DNA of 64,000 nt from Oidiodendron maius Zn (Eukaryota > Ascomycota > Leotiomycetes > Myxotrichaceae), in the NCBI GenBank assembly GCA_000827325.1, contig KN832880.1, positions 1,602,112 through 1,666,111 on the forward strand. Direction: 5' to 3'. A model generated the notes under the pieces. The model was given only the letters and a program-made list of their open reading frames with translations. It ran no database searches and was not told the origin of the DNA. Positions 45,090 to 56,474 of this stretch are shown piece by piece. Made by a program: the position numbers and the translations under genes. Positions within the stretch are counted from its first letter, which is position 1, and each line of letters opens with the position of its first letter.

Positions 45090-46406
45090 GCTCGGTGGCT
45101 GGCTATGTTGCGGGCGCGTGTATTGTTGGAATGCGAGTGAGTCCTGAGGATTGGAATGAAGGTTTGAATACGTGGCCCAGAAGGAGGCGCGGTAGGCCGT
45201 ACTGTACTGTAGATGTAGAAGTTGGGTGGCGGGAGCTGAAGGAAGGAATGAGGTTGGATAGGATAGATTTGGAAAGGGTACAGCTAAGTTATATCCAGGT
45301 CACCTTTCCGCTTTAGGAATAGACGGCGCAGCCCATCACTTATTACCTGCGCCACAGTACTTTTTCTTCGCGATCGCATGTACCTTTGATGCTTAGCACC
45401 ATCCGCCTTCCAGAACCAAATTTTCCAGCACCTTACCACCCTTAGTAGGCCTCAGGAGCCTCTTTATATTGTCATTTCAGGCTAGTTCAGCTTGAAAACG
45501 GCCACCAAGATATGTATATTGCCGGAATTGAAAGGTGTCACGGACGCACAGAACGAAGTCGATGTGGTTGTATTGAAAAATACTAGACTAAAGGGAGAAG
45601 AAGAAGAAGACTCAACGCAAGGGCGCGACTGATATAACTACAGAACCAGATAAACGATTGGCCCTCCCCTTTGCTTACCGACCAATCGCGGGGCCGTTTC
45701 CTCCTCCGCTAGTCTGCATTCATGATCGATAACTCTAAGGCCAAGGACCTGTAGTGCGCAATCGTAACAAAGGGGAGAGGGCTTATATGCGTGGCCTAGC
45801 CTCAATATGTCAGTCAGATAGCACAGTAGATGCAGTAACTGCTGCTGCAACTCTTATAGAGGGGCCTGTGATTGAAGAGCTTGCGTTAGGGGACACAACC
45901 GAGGTAGATATAGCCATTCCCTAAGAGGTTTAATGGTACTAAGCATCAAAGGTACATGTAACTACGAAGAAAAATGTACTGTGCGCGCAGATAGTTATTT
46001 CAGGTGTGCTGAGTCATTTGTCCTAAAGCGGAAAGGTGGCCTGGACATAGCTAAGTCTGGCCTAAATATAACTGTACCCTTGGAAATGCCAACCAACATA
46101 AGCCGAAAACAACACACCTTCACCAACGCCGCAGACATCCAACAGAACGGGATCGATCCTCCGACGGAATTGAAGAAGAAGAAAAAGCCTGAACAGGGCG
46201 CAGCTTAATATTCCTCATTCACTCTGCGATTACTATTCTCTAAAATAGATTTCTATGCCAAGATAACATGGCTGTGCTTGGGTCAGAGGATTTTGATAAT
46301 TCGCATATAATACATCGAGAGAATGGGAGAGATCATTTGGAATCTCTCCAAATTGTTTGAATCAATTATTCTATCCTTTCCCTGTCCCTTGCGCCCCACC
46401 GCTCAC
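45090..46406. other. Intergenic region
   Basis: No gene is supported. A TGTCACGGAC stretch at 45537 looks like an LTR start, but no matching end was found. The 91-codon frame at 45933 has no recognisable feature. Confidence 0.35.
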
Positions 46407-47640
46407 ATGTCTCCAAGCATTTTCTCCACCGTCGCGCAGCTAGTAATCACCGCCATTTGGATGTTCTCACTCTCTCCCAACTTCTGTAAAGCATGGAGTA
46501 TAGACTCCAGTTGTATTGCCTTCCCCCAAGTTCAAGCAGCAATGACCGAAGCACTTAATTTGGTAATATACGCAAAATTGAGAGCAGCCAACGCTCCACC
46601 TCGTCTAGGCACGTCGATGGTCGACTTACTCGCTGCACCAAACGAAAATGATCCTAATACTCTTGAATTCGTACAAAGTGAGTTTCTATTTATCCTTTAT
46701 ATATTACCTTCTTGGCTGCTTATTAAACCCTACCTATAGCGTGGTATCAAAACGTTATTGATGCGGCCAGTGTTCCAAGCCCGGATGGGATAGTGATTCA
46801 ATGTACCGATGCGAATTTGACCCCAATCGACCTAGCGAATAGAAAATATATTGATACTAAGAGGGGCAATAAGGTTGTATATGCTCCGAAGATACCAGGC
46901 GCCACACTTACAGATAACGCTTGTGGAGGCTTTATAAAGGCCTTTGCATATCCAGCTGATAGGCAACAAATCGTACTCCTATGTTCTGATAGTAACAGCG
47001 GTGCATTAAAATCAAGTTACTCAGATTTACTCGGGCCATGGCGAACAGCTGGAGACTTGACAGCATTAACCCCTGTTAAGGAAAAGGGACTTGATGCCCT
47101 AGGCATGTATCTAAGTACAATGATATTGCATGAGCTTATGCATGCTGCCAGCATGGCAGAGCAATTAAAAAAACTACAGTTTGCACAGTGTAAGTCTTTC
47201 TCCTAATAGTCAGTTAAATATTATATCTGTTCTAACAATTCTCAAAAGTTCCGGCAATCCTTCCAGATGAAGTCAACGGTCAACCTATTGGCGAAATGTA
47301 AACCTACGGAAATCTATATACTAGTGGAACCTATAGCTAATAGACTACAGTTACCAATACTCTCCAATCTCCGGCAAGCAACTCGGCGACTCAATATCAT
47401 CAGGACAATCAACTGTTAACAACCTCCAACACAACGCAGATAGCATGGCTCTGTTAGCGGCAAGTACGAACTTCTAAATTATATCCATACTACTAAAATT
47501 GATCAAATTGCTAATATAAGTCTTTAGGCTGGTATTTACCCGTATATAAATGGGTGAATGGCAAGTGTGGGGTTATACCAAAAGCTGACCGAGCACCAGC
47601 TACATTCCTGAATACTCCTACGCCTCCTGGACCATCATAA
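46407..47640 (+). CDS. Secreted HEXXH metallopeptidase-like protein
   Basis: Five exons, 46407-46677, 46740-47189, 47249-47297, 47351-47463 and 47528-47640, give 331 residues with all phases consistent. The start at 46407 puts a signal peptide first (MSPSIFSTVAQLVITAIWMF). The zinc motif HELMH lies in MILHELMHAASMAEQ. After two short exons comes LQHNADSMALLAASWYLPVY, matching the NADSYA(x)FA block that follows the active site in M35-like fungal peptidases. The third zinc ligand cannot be fixed by eye. Likely role: extracellular protein breakdown. The small third exon (49 nt) and the GTAAACC donor of intron 3 are the weakest parts of the model. Confidence 0.75.
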
Positions 47641-47873
47641 GTTCTTAGAATAGATTATCTCGAACATCGCGACTTATTTTCCAGGGGTTGACTTTCGAGT
47701 TGTTGTCCCCTTACCAGTTGGCCAAGGAAGAGAGGATAATGTCTGAAAACTGCAGTTTGAGAAATAGCTGGTTTGGAAGATAAATACTGCAGGAAGGGGA
47801 CATTGAGTTTACAATTGGACATGTGAAGTATCTTGCAGTAGAACGGCGATCTCATGGATCTTGGTTTGCTGAT
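47641..47873. other. Short convergent gap
   Basis: Nothing seen between the peptidase gene and the small minus-strand frame. Confidence 0.4.
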
Positions 47874-48146
47874 TTAGTTTCCGCTGCTTTCTTTATCTGG
47901 TATCGTGATGGAATAGATATATTCTCTTTGCTTGATAGAGGCTTTAACAGGAGACTCTATAATTTCATACTGTGGCCCGAACAGGAACTCTTTTAATTTC
48001 GACAGCCCGTTCTTCAATAAGGATGTTAAGTCACTGACCCCAGCCTGAGGGTAATTTTTTGCGTGCGTAACCTGAGGTGTTAACTTTTGCCCTGCCTCCT
48101 GGAGCGACTCCCCTACAGACACATGCACAGATCCGCCAGCGGCCAT
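47874..48146 (-). CDS. Small hypothetical protein (90 residues)
   Basis: A single open frame starting MAAGGSVHVSVGESLQEAGQ, mildly amphipathic, with no signal peptide or known motif. Its codon use looks coding-like and it starts with an ATG in a clean context, but I have no family evidence. Confidence 0.35.
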   Translation of the reverse strand: MAAGGSVHVSVGESLQEAGQKLTPQVTHAKNYPQAGVSDLTSLLKNGLSKLKEFLFGPQYEIIESPVKASIKQREYIYSITIPDKESSGN

Positions 48147-48839
48147 AGTGTTTTCAGGAGGTCACGACACTTAAAAGTCAATTGATATTTGATAACCTCA
48201 GTAGTTAAACATTCGACCCTCTACTATAGAACCATTGCTCTTTGGGGTCGATGTAATCATCGCAAAGACCTCACTGTTCAGGCCAGCTGTCACACTCTCA
48301 TAGCTCAGTGGATTATGTAGGTGTTAGGTCCCGGCGTTAACAGCCACAAGCTTTAAGACGCTATAGTTTATAGCATGCTAGTATACAGTAAGAGGCGGGA
48401 CTCGGTCCATAGATAACCACTCATAGCCAAGATAAAGTATAGGCCTTTACTTAGATATAGAAGGGGATACTCCTAGTATATTGTTAATTTTTGAACCATT
48501 TCTAAATCAACATTAACTAACTTATGATAGAAATCTGCGAGTTTTATAAAGAATAAGTGGTCTTCTTAATAGAGGTAACTAGTAGCCTAGAGGGTTGTCT
48601 CCTCTATAAACTTAGTATTATACTTGATATACAATAACTAACGTAGTTCACAAGCAAGCGGGCCACCTAAGCGAACAGGCCATATTTTCTTCGTATTAAA
48701 AGCGTGATTTTTTTATTAATTAAAATAATAAAATATTAGCTAGAGTCTAATTTAATTCTTACAGTAAATATACTTTATATAAACCTATATTTATCTATTT
48801 AAATGACTATATAGATATGCGTATGATGTTACTGGGAGA
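48147..48839. other. AT-rich intergenic region
   Basis: Nothing seen. The stretch 48640-48830 is very AT-rich, as in RIP-affected DNA. Confidence 0.45.
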
Positions 48840-50207
48840 CTATGGCAAGTAGTCTTCTGCATACCAGCCCCCTGCTCTAGAGCCCCAAAATTTCCGCATC
48901 TCATTCACAAGGTCAGTTGGATTGACATACGCTGGGAAATGTCCACCCAATATATCCTTCGGTTTTTTAATAAAGTATGTCACATTCCCTGTCCTTTCAC
49001 ACCAACTTTGCGGAGCACCGTACGCTGCATCACCATAGTACTCCAAAACACCAACCGGACTAGAGATATAAGGAAAGTCATATTCAAGAGTCCTTTCCTG
49101 AGGTGGTGTCAGTGATTTTCAATGGCATTTAAATGAACCACGTACCCTCTCCATCTCTGCGTATATCCTGACGCTACCATACGGCCCTTGTATGTACAAC
49201 ATCATGCCCCATGTGATCAACTCTTCAACTGTCCATAAATATCCGGGGGAAAATGATCTCATTCCAAGATACGGCCAAGCAATGTTTCCAACAGGACTAT
49301 CTCCGAGTAAAATTGCCATTTGCAATGGCACAGTCTTCTCAATACCCCAAAAGGAGTCGTAAAACGGCTCGTTCTGCTCAATGAAGTTAATGTAAGTATT
49401 TTCTTGCGCCGTTGTCTTTCCTTGCGCTTGTCGCGCAAGGTCCGTTGTATTCGGGTTAACTCCATAAAGATTGCTTAATATACTGACGACAGATTCCGGA
49501 AACATCGCGCCCATGTATCGTGCAGTATGGCTGCCCAAGTCTCCGCCCTGGACAACAAAATGATGGTATCCTAGTTGTGCCATCAAATCATTAAAAGTTG
49601 CACCAGCCTCAATCAGCCCGAACCCTGGAGCTGTAGGTGCTGGTGAAAAGCCAAAACCTGGAATGCTCGGTGCCACAACGTGGAAAGCTGGCATGTCGGG
49701 TGGCGGGTGTGTAAGGGGTTTCAATATCTTGGCCACTTCGAGGAAAGATCCTGGCCAGCCGTGAATGAAAAGAAGCGGGATCGCATTACTGCGTGGCGAA
49801 CGATGGTGGACAAAGTGAAGCGGCAAGGGTCGAGTGTAGTTGTACGAAGAAGGTAAAGGTCCAATGGTAGTAGTAAAGTGATTGAAATCAGTATTGAGAC
49901 TCTCTTGGACAGCATACCAATTATATTGGTTAACCCAGTAATCACGGATAGTAGTGAGGTTGTGAGAAGGTACGCCCTCAGTGAATGAAGGGAGCTCGAT
50001 GTCGATTGGGTTGCGTGTGAGTGACGCTTTGAGCCTTGTTTCCGCAATGAAGCGCGGGTCTACGTCGATGATCATTGGCGTGGGTGAAGATCTGAAGCTG
50101 GCCTTGAAATTAGAAGGACCATAACTGCCATCGTTCATGAAGGTGGCAGCGCCAGCGGTAGCAACGAATTGAAATAGTGAAAATGCTTTCATAGATAGCC
50201 CGATCAT
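48840..50207 (-). CDS. Secreted epoxide hydrolase (alpha/beta fold, EHN type)
   Basis: Two exons, 50207-49146 and 49097-48840 (48-nt intron), give 439 residues. The N-terminus MIGLSMKAFSLFQFVATAGAA is a signal peptide, unusual for this enzyme class; Met6 (50192) is an alternative start. The EHN cap region is at about 45-130 (IELPSFTEGVPSHNLTTIRDY). HGWPGS at 149-154 is the oxyanion motif, GGDLGS carries the nucleophile Asp223, and the catalytic His407 lies in ILGGHFPAY in exon 2. The charge-relay acid should be in the GDAAYGAP region but is not certain. It would hydrolyse epoxides to diols, perhaps detoxifying plant or microbial compounds outside the cell or in the secretory pathway. The frame is intact. 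Confidence 0.88.
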
Positions 50208-51501
50208 GGCGGACCGTGTAAGACAGCAGAGAGGTGTCGGTGTCTAACTGCATACCTTCTTACAACTCTTTATACTAAATCTGCTTTTTAAATTGGTTTC
50301 AAGACGGAAATTAGCCCAGACATTATTTCCTTGATAATTAATTCAAGTGCTGTATTTGCAATCAAAGGCGACGGAATGCGGATGAAATGCGGACGAAATG
50401 CGGACGTATATTACAGTAGAACGGATGAAACACATGGTGGTGTGGCTATCCATTGGCTCGCACATGTAGGGGTGCCAGGTAATGGTCAGAGTGCTTGATG
50501 GAGACTAGGCCAGAAGAGAATATATTCACGTCACTCTTCCATAGTGTGAGCGTCAAACATGCTCTTACTGATTTCCACACTGATCTTTACAAATACATTT
50601 GCGTGCAGTATATTCTGAAACACCATCCTCAAGCTCCACTCCATAGCCTGCCATAAATATCAATGTCTGCTTGATTGATAAAATAAAAACATCCCAATCA
50701 ATTTTCGACACTCGACGCTCACCATGCGGCACGTAGAGCGATTGTCTATTTCGTAGGTCAGCAAATCACCCACAGGAAGCAGGCCGTTGATTAAAAGTCC
50801 TTTGGTGCCGCGTATATTTTGTGTGCTAGTACTTTCCAAACCCAAAGCCCTGCTGCTCCTCAACGAGTTATGCTCGATATAGAAGATTTCTGACTGTCTT
50901 AAGTCAGAATTAAATGACAGAAACGGATGAATTAGGATCGAAGATTACCATATAGTCACGGCACGATGAGGTGGATGCTATCCGGTGAGGTTTTAAGCTT
51001 TCTGAAGTTCCCGCGTATCCTTTCGGAGAGATAAATGTTGTCAAATAGGTAGAAAAACAAATTATCCTACTACTACCACGGGTTTCCGAGTTAATAGCAA
51101 AAGCGGTTTATATAAGGAGCCAACTTGGAGCGAAGAGACAGTTTAGCTTATCAAATTCTTGTATCTCTAAACAGGACCTCACACAATCCGGGCCGTATAC
51201 GACCCCAAGAGTAATTGAGCAAGTCAATTATACTTGGCTGTCGACTCTCCCTGTAGAACTGGATTTAAAGTCTTTTCATAACCATTTTGGTAGTGCCCCC
51301 ACATTCTCTGCCATTTCTCACCGATAAAGGAACATTGATTCTCCAGCGATTCACATCCCTGCACAAGTTGGCGCGGCCGTGAGCCGGCCGAGATCCGGCC
51401 GACAAACGGCCTGTATTTGTGGACTACCCGGCAATCTCGAAAATACCACCTTCATCTTGACTGATCTCGCCTGGTGTAGCCACCCTGGAAGCGGCTGCAT
51501 A
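50208..51501. other. Intergenic region
   Basis: 1.3 kb without a gene. A short tandem (AATGCGGATGA / AATGCGGACGA) occurs at about 50375-50405. Confidence 0.45.
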
Positions 51502-53378
51502 ATGGAAGAAGAACCTGGAACGGCAAGAGCGGTCTATGTGTGCTTAACGTGTAAAGCGAGGAAGGGGAAATGCGATAAGGCACTTCCCCTCTGCGCATTT
51601 TGTGCGAAGTATGTCCGTGTGCCGCAAGACGCCATCACCGTTGCACGATACGCTGACTAGAGAACTTTAACAGAAACGGCCGTATTTGTGAATATCCAAG
51701 CGGTGACTCGCCGGACCATACGCGACACGAGAGCAGACCGCAAGGCTCGGCGAGCGGCGATCGTCTTACACCCCGAAGTGAGATATCACTGTCAGCCCAG
51801 CCGGTGACTACGCTGTCAGGAGGGCAGCCGGCATTCCCTTCCGTATTCTTCCTCGATGCTAGCATCTTCCAGCAGGCCCAGCTAGAGCTCCCGAAAGCCG
51901 GAGTCATAGTTCCGTCGTATGTTAACGAACTGATAGGGGACACCCGGCGCGCCGAAGAGGCTGCGTCTTACTTTTTCGAACACATCCATCCATGGATGCC
52001 AGTTATTTCGAAAAGGCGATTTTACAGACACTTGATGAATCCCCTGTTGCAACTTCGCGAGGATACCGCCTTACTTCTATTGTCAATAAAGCTGATTACA
52101 TGGTGGCCATCATCCCACTCTAAGACTGCCCATACTGCTTTATACCTAGCATCGAAAAGATATCTCGCTGAACTACAAACTGCCGGTATCTTTTCCATTC
52201 AGATTGTTCAGGCCTCAGTTCTCATAACATTGTATGAACTTGGTCATTCCATTTATCCCGCTGCATATTTTTCTATTGGGGTTTGTGGCCGATATGGTGC
52301 GGTTTTAGAGTTGGACAAAGATTTGAATTTGCATAAGAGTGACGGTTCGACTCCTTGGGATGAACTGGAAGAGAGAAGGAGAATATGGTGGGCTATTTTA
52401 ATCCTAGATCGGTATGTCTCCAGGTTTTGAGGTGGCTGTTGGCTACTACAGCATCTAACCATCCACCATATTATCTCAAGGTAACGTCTCTAATGGAGAA
52501 CAGTTTTATAAACCTTGGTAGTCCGCTTCGTATACGAACTACCAAAGACCCTAGCCCAGAAGATGTCTTGCCCACGGACGACACTGTCTGGGAAAATTCC
52601 GTAAGCCCCTTGTTCGTCTCCCTACAGACCTCTTGGTTTGACTTATGGTGGACAGAGAGACACTCCGAGGAAGACTTACACTGTCTCGTCCCTCTCAGAC
52701 ATGGCGATGGGACGTTTCGCTCGATTTGCACAGGCTACTTATCTTTTAGGCCGAGTATTAAATCATCTATCTGATCTGCGAGGTGATCAAGCTCTTCATG
52801 CTGCAGAATCAATGCAGCTCAATCGTACGATTCTCGCACTGGTGAATCTTTCTCAATGTGAAGGGCAAATAAGGAATCTGGAGTTCTGCACGCAAATTTC
52901 TACATGCTATAGGTAGAGTTAACCCCATCTTTCACCACGGTAAGTCGCTGAATTCCTCAGTGCACTTCTCTTACTCCAGGATCATCATTCGGTGGAGGTT
53001 CCAGAGTGGCTTGTCGAAAGTCAGGGGACAACATATCCAGTAATCAACCCCGAAGAAGTGTCTATTCAGACGGCATTGATGGTACGGAGCTTCCTGCCCG
53101 GTGGAGCAGTGAGCCTGGACGACGTTTCACCTTTCGTTCTGCACCTAATCTATCAAGCCAGTCTTATTCTTAGTACGTCCTTAAGAGTATCTGCAAACGA
53201 AAAGGTGTCACAGTCACTGGCTGTACTAGGTGAGGTATTAAATCACGTGGGCAAAAGATGGAATGCGGCAGGTGCGGACCTCTCATTTCAGGCAATTTTA
53301 AATCCGCAACTGACTAACAGGCATCTAGACAATTATACCACCATATTTGGTGCCCAGGAGATTATGAGTAGAGCTTAG
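51502..53378 (+). CDS. Zn2Cys6 fungal transcription factor, model uncertain
   Basis: From the ATG at 51502 the N-terminus carries the binuclear zinc cluster start CLTCKARKGKCDKALPLCAF with the fifth Cys next (Cys14, 17, 24, 31, 34); the sixth Cys lies after an intron in GRICEYPSGDSPD. The fungal_trans region follows in blocks: FEHIHPWMPVISKRRFYRHL, ELEERRRIWWAILILDR, FARFAQATYLLGRVLNHLSD, LNRTILALVN and SLAVLGEVLNHVGKRWNAAG. Introns are likely at 51608, 52411, about 52600-52690 and 52918-52981. The first junction cannot be joined in phase with a standard donor, and the 52600-52690 step needs a frame change, so the gene may be damaged. Pathway-specific nuclear regulator by family. Confidence 0.6.
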
Positions 53379-53501
53379 TACGCTTGACTAGAACAAACTT
53401 GTATTACTTTACTGTATGTATGTAACAAGTCCCGCCTTGGCTTTGTATGACTGTCTCTCAGAACTATACATACGTTCAAGTTCAGCGTACATTATATCGA
53501 G

Positions 53502-53780
53502 TTATTCTACACCAAGAAGGTGGTGTATCATCGTTGGCTCACCAATATTTTTTCTTAGATTCTTTTTATGACTGCTATAGACCGAGGGAAACTTGACGGG
53601 ACCCTGGTAAAGAAAATAGGCTGTATATGGTGTGATCGTCGGCTCTCGACCAAAAGTGGCAAGCATATCACTTAAGATACCGTTTCCCATGAAGTTATGA
53701 TTTCCTTCCTCCGTATAAAACTTCACTGCGAACCCCTGAGCATCTCTAATGACCTCTGCATGGCCTGCAGCCCCGCCCAT
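53502..53780 (-). pseudogene. Catalase fragment
   Basis: About 70 codons of the heme-catalase core: VIRDAQGFAVKFYTEEGNHN then FMGN, an intron-like insert (GTATCT...TTACCAG) and PVKFPSVYSSHKK. The standard enzyme has VRDPRGFAVKFYTEEGNWD...IKFPxxxHSxKR. The FFI block between the two pieces, the N-terminal active-site His and everything after residue about 200 of a normal catalase are missing, so the fragment cannot be active. Confidence 0.75.
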
Positions 53781-54311
53781 TGTGATGATGAGGCGCCCGA
53801 TAGAAATGTGACTATTGTTAGTTAAATATATCGTGTGAATTCGAACTCACCCAGGCAGCCGTAGCTCGTTTATGGAAAGCGCTGCTGCATTGCGTTATTC
53901 TCAACCCATATAACCACTTGGGAACCTCTCAGCTACAATTCAGGAATGCGTTTACGATTGAAGTGCGCAAGTATTTCGATTAACAGCGTATCCTGGAGCA
54001 GTGTCAAGCTCCCATCTCCAACCTGGGACGTTCTGCACATTGAAGGACTGGTATCTCAAGTCGGCTGAGTAAAAGAGTGGAAATTTTTACTTTTGGTCGA
54101 GCATATTCTGGCCACTGACAAGGGTGGCGGCCGTCCCGGCCGTCCCGGCCGAGATTTTTTACCGTACTAGGATGATGTAATGTTACAGTAGATGTAATGC
54201 CGAACTTTTCTTTAACAATACTCGATACCTATATAGTTTGCCATATTTATCACTTTCCTCTGTTCTATGTCCGTCTCTTGCTCCTGTCAGTCCATCTTCT
54301 CTAAACTCAGT
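53781..54311. other. Intergenic region
   Basis: It contains a GC-rich direct repeat (GGCCGTCCC twice near 54130-54150). No gene. Confidence 0.45.
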
Positions 54312-54903
54312 ATGTCTGTATCTGCACCAACACTAGCTCCGCCATTCACAGCCGAGACGGCGCATCTGAAGGTGAAAGCTGCTCAAAACATGTGGAATAC
54401 ACAGTATGTCTCTTCTCCTATGTTCGACCCCTTCTTATAAGGACTACACTGATTGGTTACAGGAATCCCGAGAAAATAAAACACGGATATACCGTCGACA
54501 GCATCTGGCGGAATCGGGACATCTTTATTCGTGGCCATGATGAAATAGTAACCATGTTAACGAAGAAGTGGCAGAAAGAGAAGAATTATAAGCTGCGGAA
54601 AGAATTGTTTGCCTTCACCGATAATAAGGTGTGCAATAATGTCCATTTCTTGTGGATTATACATAACTCATGTTGACGAAATCCTATAAATAGATTGCCG
54701 TACAGTTCTGGTATGAATATCAAGACTGGCAGACCGACAGATGGCATCGGTGCTATGGCCTCGAAGACTGGACTTTTGATGCAGAAGGAAAGATGAGGAA
54801 GCGGCAAATGAGTGGGAATGATTTGCCGATTCAGGAAGAGGAGAGATGGTTTAAGGATGATGTAGATGTCAACAAGGTCCAGATATCGGAGGAACATTGG
54901 TGA
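54312..54903 (+). CDS. DUF1348 family protein (NTF2-like), possibly frame-damaged
   Basis: Exons 54312-54403, 54463-54628 and 54696-54903. The family is a small SnoaL/NTF2-fold protein of unknown reaction (about 155 residues). Matching blocks are PPFTAETAHLKVKAAQNMWN, GYTVDSIWRNRDIFIRGHDE, KYKLRKELFAFT-like text (NYKLRKELFAFTDNK), then IAVQFWYE and QDWQTDRWHRCYGLEDWTFD ending in LPIQEEERWF. Exons 1 and 2 join in phase. In exon 3 IAVQFWYE and QDWQTDRW are in different frames, with the change at about 54720. This means either a 2-base loss, which would make it a very young pseudogene, or a sequencing error. All other family residues are kept. Confidence 0.65.
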
Positions 54904-55288
54904 TTTAGTGTATTCGTGATTGCGTCCATGCTTCACCACTCTAATTGCACGCATCATGAATAGAGGGAAATGTATTTGGTACTTGTAAAGAGAATTCAAG
55001 AACTACAAGAGGCCATTAATGCATCCCCGTCAAACAAAGCATTTCAATCTCCAACACAAAGTTAATACCAACTCTACCTCAGATCTAATCTGTTTCTTGG
55101 CCTACATCCATCTGAAAAGGTAAGTTCCTTAGCAATATCTCTATTATCAAGCACAAAAGATGATTTCTAACTTGCTATCCTGATATTTAATGCTTTGATT
55201 AGGTCAATTTACTATAACGCTACCACCACAGAAAATAAAGACTGTAAACCATAGTTATTAAGAACTGTATCCAAGTCTCAGGGCTGGT
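54904..55288. other. Intergenic region
   Basis: Nothing seen. Confidence 0.4.
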
Positions 55289-55556
55289 TTAGGGCATTTT
55301 CTCAACCTGCTGAGCCCCCATCACTGGCTGGATGTAGCTGCGATAGCTCTTAAACAACTCGGCAGCAATCGAGATATTAGTCTCGTCCAAACTGCCGGTC
55401 TTGATAAATGTTGTGCCTGGTACACCTTGGACTGGGAGTGGAAGGTGGCTGCCGCAGCCTGGGAATATATTTTATTATCATATGTTAAAACCAAACCGCC
55501 AGTAATGAATTGAAGTATATGTGATGCTCACCACCATAAAAATCTGGCGGCTTCAT
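55289..55556 (-). pseudogene. GFA-like (glutathione-dependent formaldehyde-activating) C-terminal fragment
   Basis: Two pieces join in phase across a 73-nt GTGAGC...CCCAG intron: MKPPDFYGG (55556-55532), then CGSHLPLPVQGVPG, FIKTGSLDETN and a tail ending EKMP (55458-55289). The pattern CGSxLxxxxxxxPGxxFIxxGSLDDT is typical of the zinc-binding GFA/CENP-V fold. The N-terminal zinc cysteines are not found upstream, so only the last third remains. It could also be a very short intact gene (64 residues), but that is less likely. Confidence 0.55.
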
Positions 55557-55691
55557 TAAACGGGATGATCCTAGTGACGTACATCGTACAATAATCAAAT
55601 GCTCCTTTGCAAAACAGGTTCAAATCCGAAGTGACGTGGCTAGAATGACCTGACCATCAACTATAAGTTACTAATATACTCCCCTTGAACA

Positions 55692-56243
55692 ATGACTGTA
55701 CACTTTTCAAACAAATTTTCGATGCCTGAAAAAATCCCAATTTCAGTTAGTCAGGGTGAACAGATCCTGGACGCGTTGATCTATACTATGTCCGGTAACT
55801 GGAACGATGAAAGCCACAACAAACGAGCCGATGGGTCAGGCCAGATGATTGACTGGGGGAGCAAATGGCTTGAGAGGCATATAGACTGGTTTGCTCGCTC
55901 CGGTTCCCTTTTCACAAAGATTCAGAATATTATACAGGACACCTTTTACAGTGGTGTTGACCTTGGTTTCCAGGCTTGTCTTCTAATAACATGCCTAAGC
56001 AGGAAATTTTTATAACAAATAGCGGGTTTAGGGGTATCGGCCCCAGCTGCATGGAGTCTTGGAGACCTGATTGCCACTATACTAGGACTCAATGTTCCGC
56101 TTGTTTTGCGCAAAGTTGAGGGCAGAGGGACTCCGCATTATTTACTTCTTGGGGAGTGCTACGTTCAAAGTATTATGGATGGTGAACTGACCCAGAGGCA
56201 ACTAAATTCCAGAACAGAAGCAGAGATCTTTAGACTGATTTAA
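55692..56243 (+). pseudogene. Tail of a HET (heterokaryon incompatibility) protein
   Basis: The 3' part reads RKFFITNSGFRGIG, then GDLIATILGLNVPLVLRKVE, LLLGECYVQSIMDGEL and a stop. This is the standard ending of fungal HET-domain proteins (GD.I..L.G...P.VLR...GYYLVGECYVHGIMDGE). The preceding 107-codon frame (55692-56015) is probably its upstream part. The HET domain itself is absent and the frame is broken in a couple of places. It is a remnant of a non-self recognition gene. Confidence 0.65.
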
Positions 56244-56474
56244 GAGCTTACTTTAAGACTAAATAATGCATATACCTCCTGTAGCACACCGCCACTCGCA
56301 CAAACCACTTGTCAATGACCAATAGAGATAAAATCAAGATATAATATAAAGGCTATAATACAAAGTTTACTATATACTAGCTCTATACTATAAGCTTTGG
56401 CCCTTGATGCCATGTCACGTGTAGCCGAGGCAGGTATCCAACACGCCGAGACGCGATATTTGTTCCCCACGTCA
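56244..56474. other. Short intergenic gap
   Basis: 3' flank shared by the HET remnant and the convergent CHAT gene. Nothing else seen. Confidence 0.4.

Noticed and set aside
45537-45930. LTR-like start TGTCACGGAC
   Set aside because: No matching terminal CA end, target duplication or second copy could be seen.
48300-48345. tRNA A-box-like TAGCTCAGTGG
   Set aside because: No B-box at the right distance and no cloverleaf.
55610-55640. tRNA B-box-like GGTTCAAATCC
   Set aside because: No A-box, acceptor stem or anticodon arm can be folded around it.
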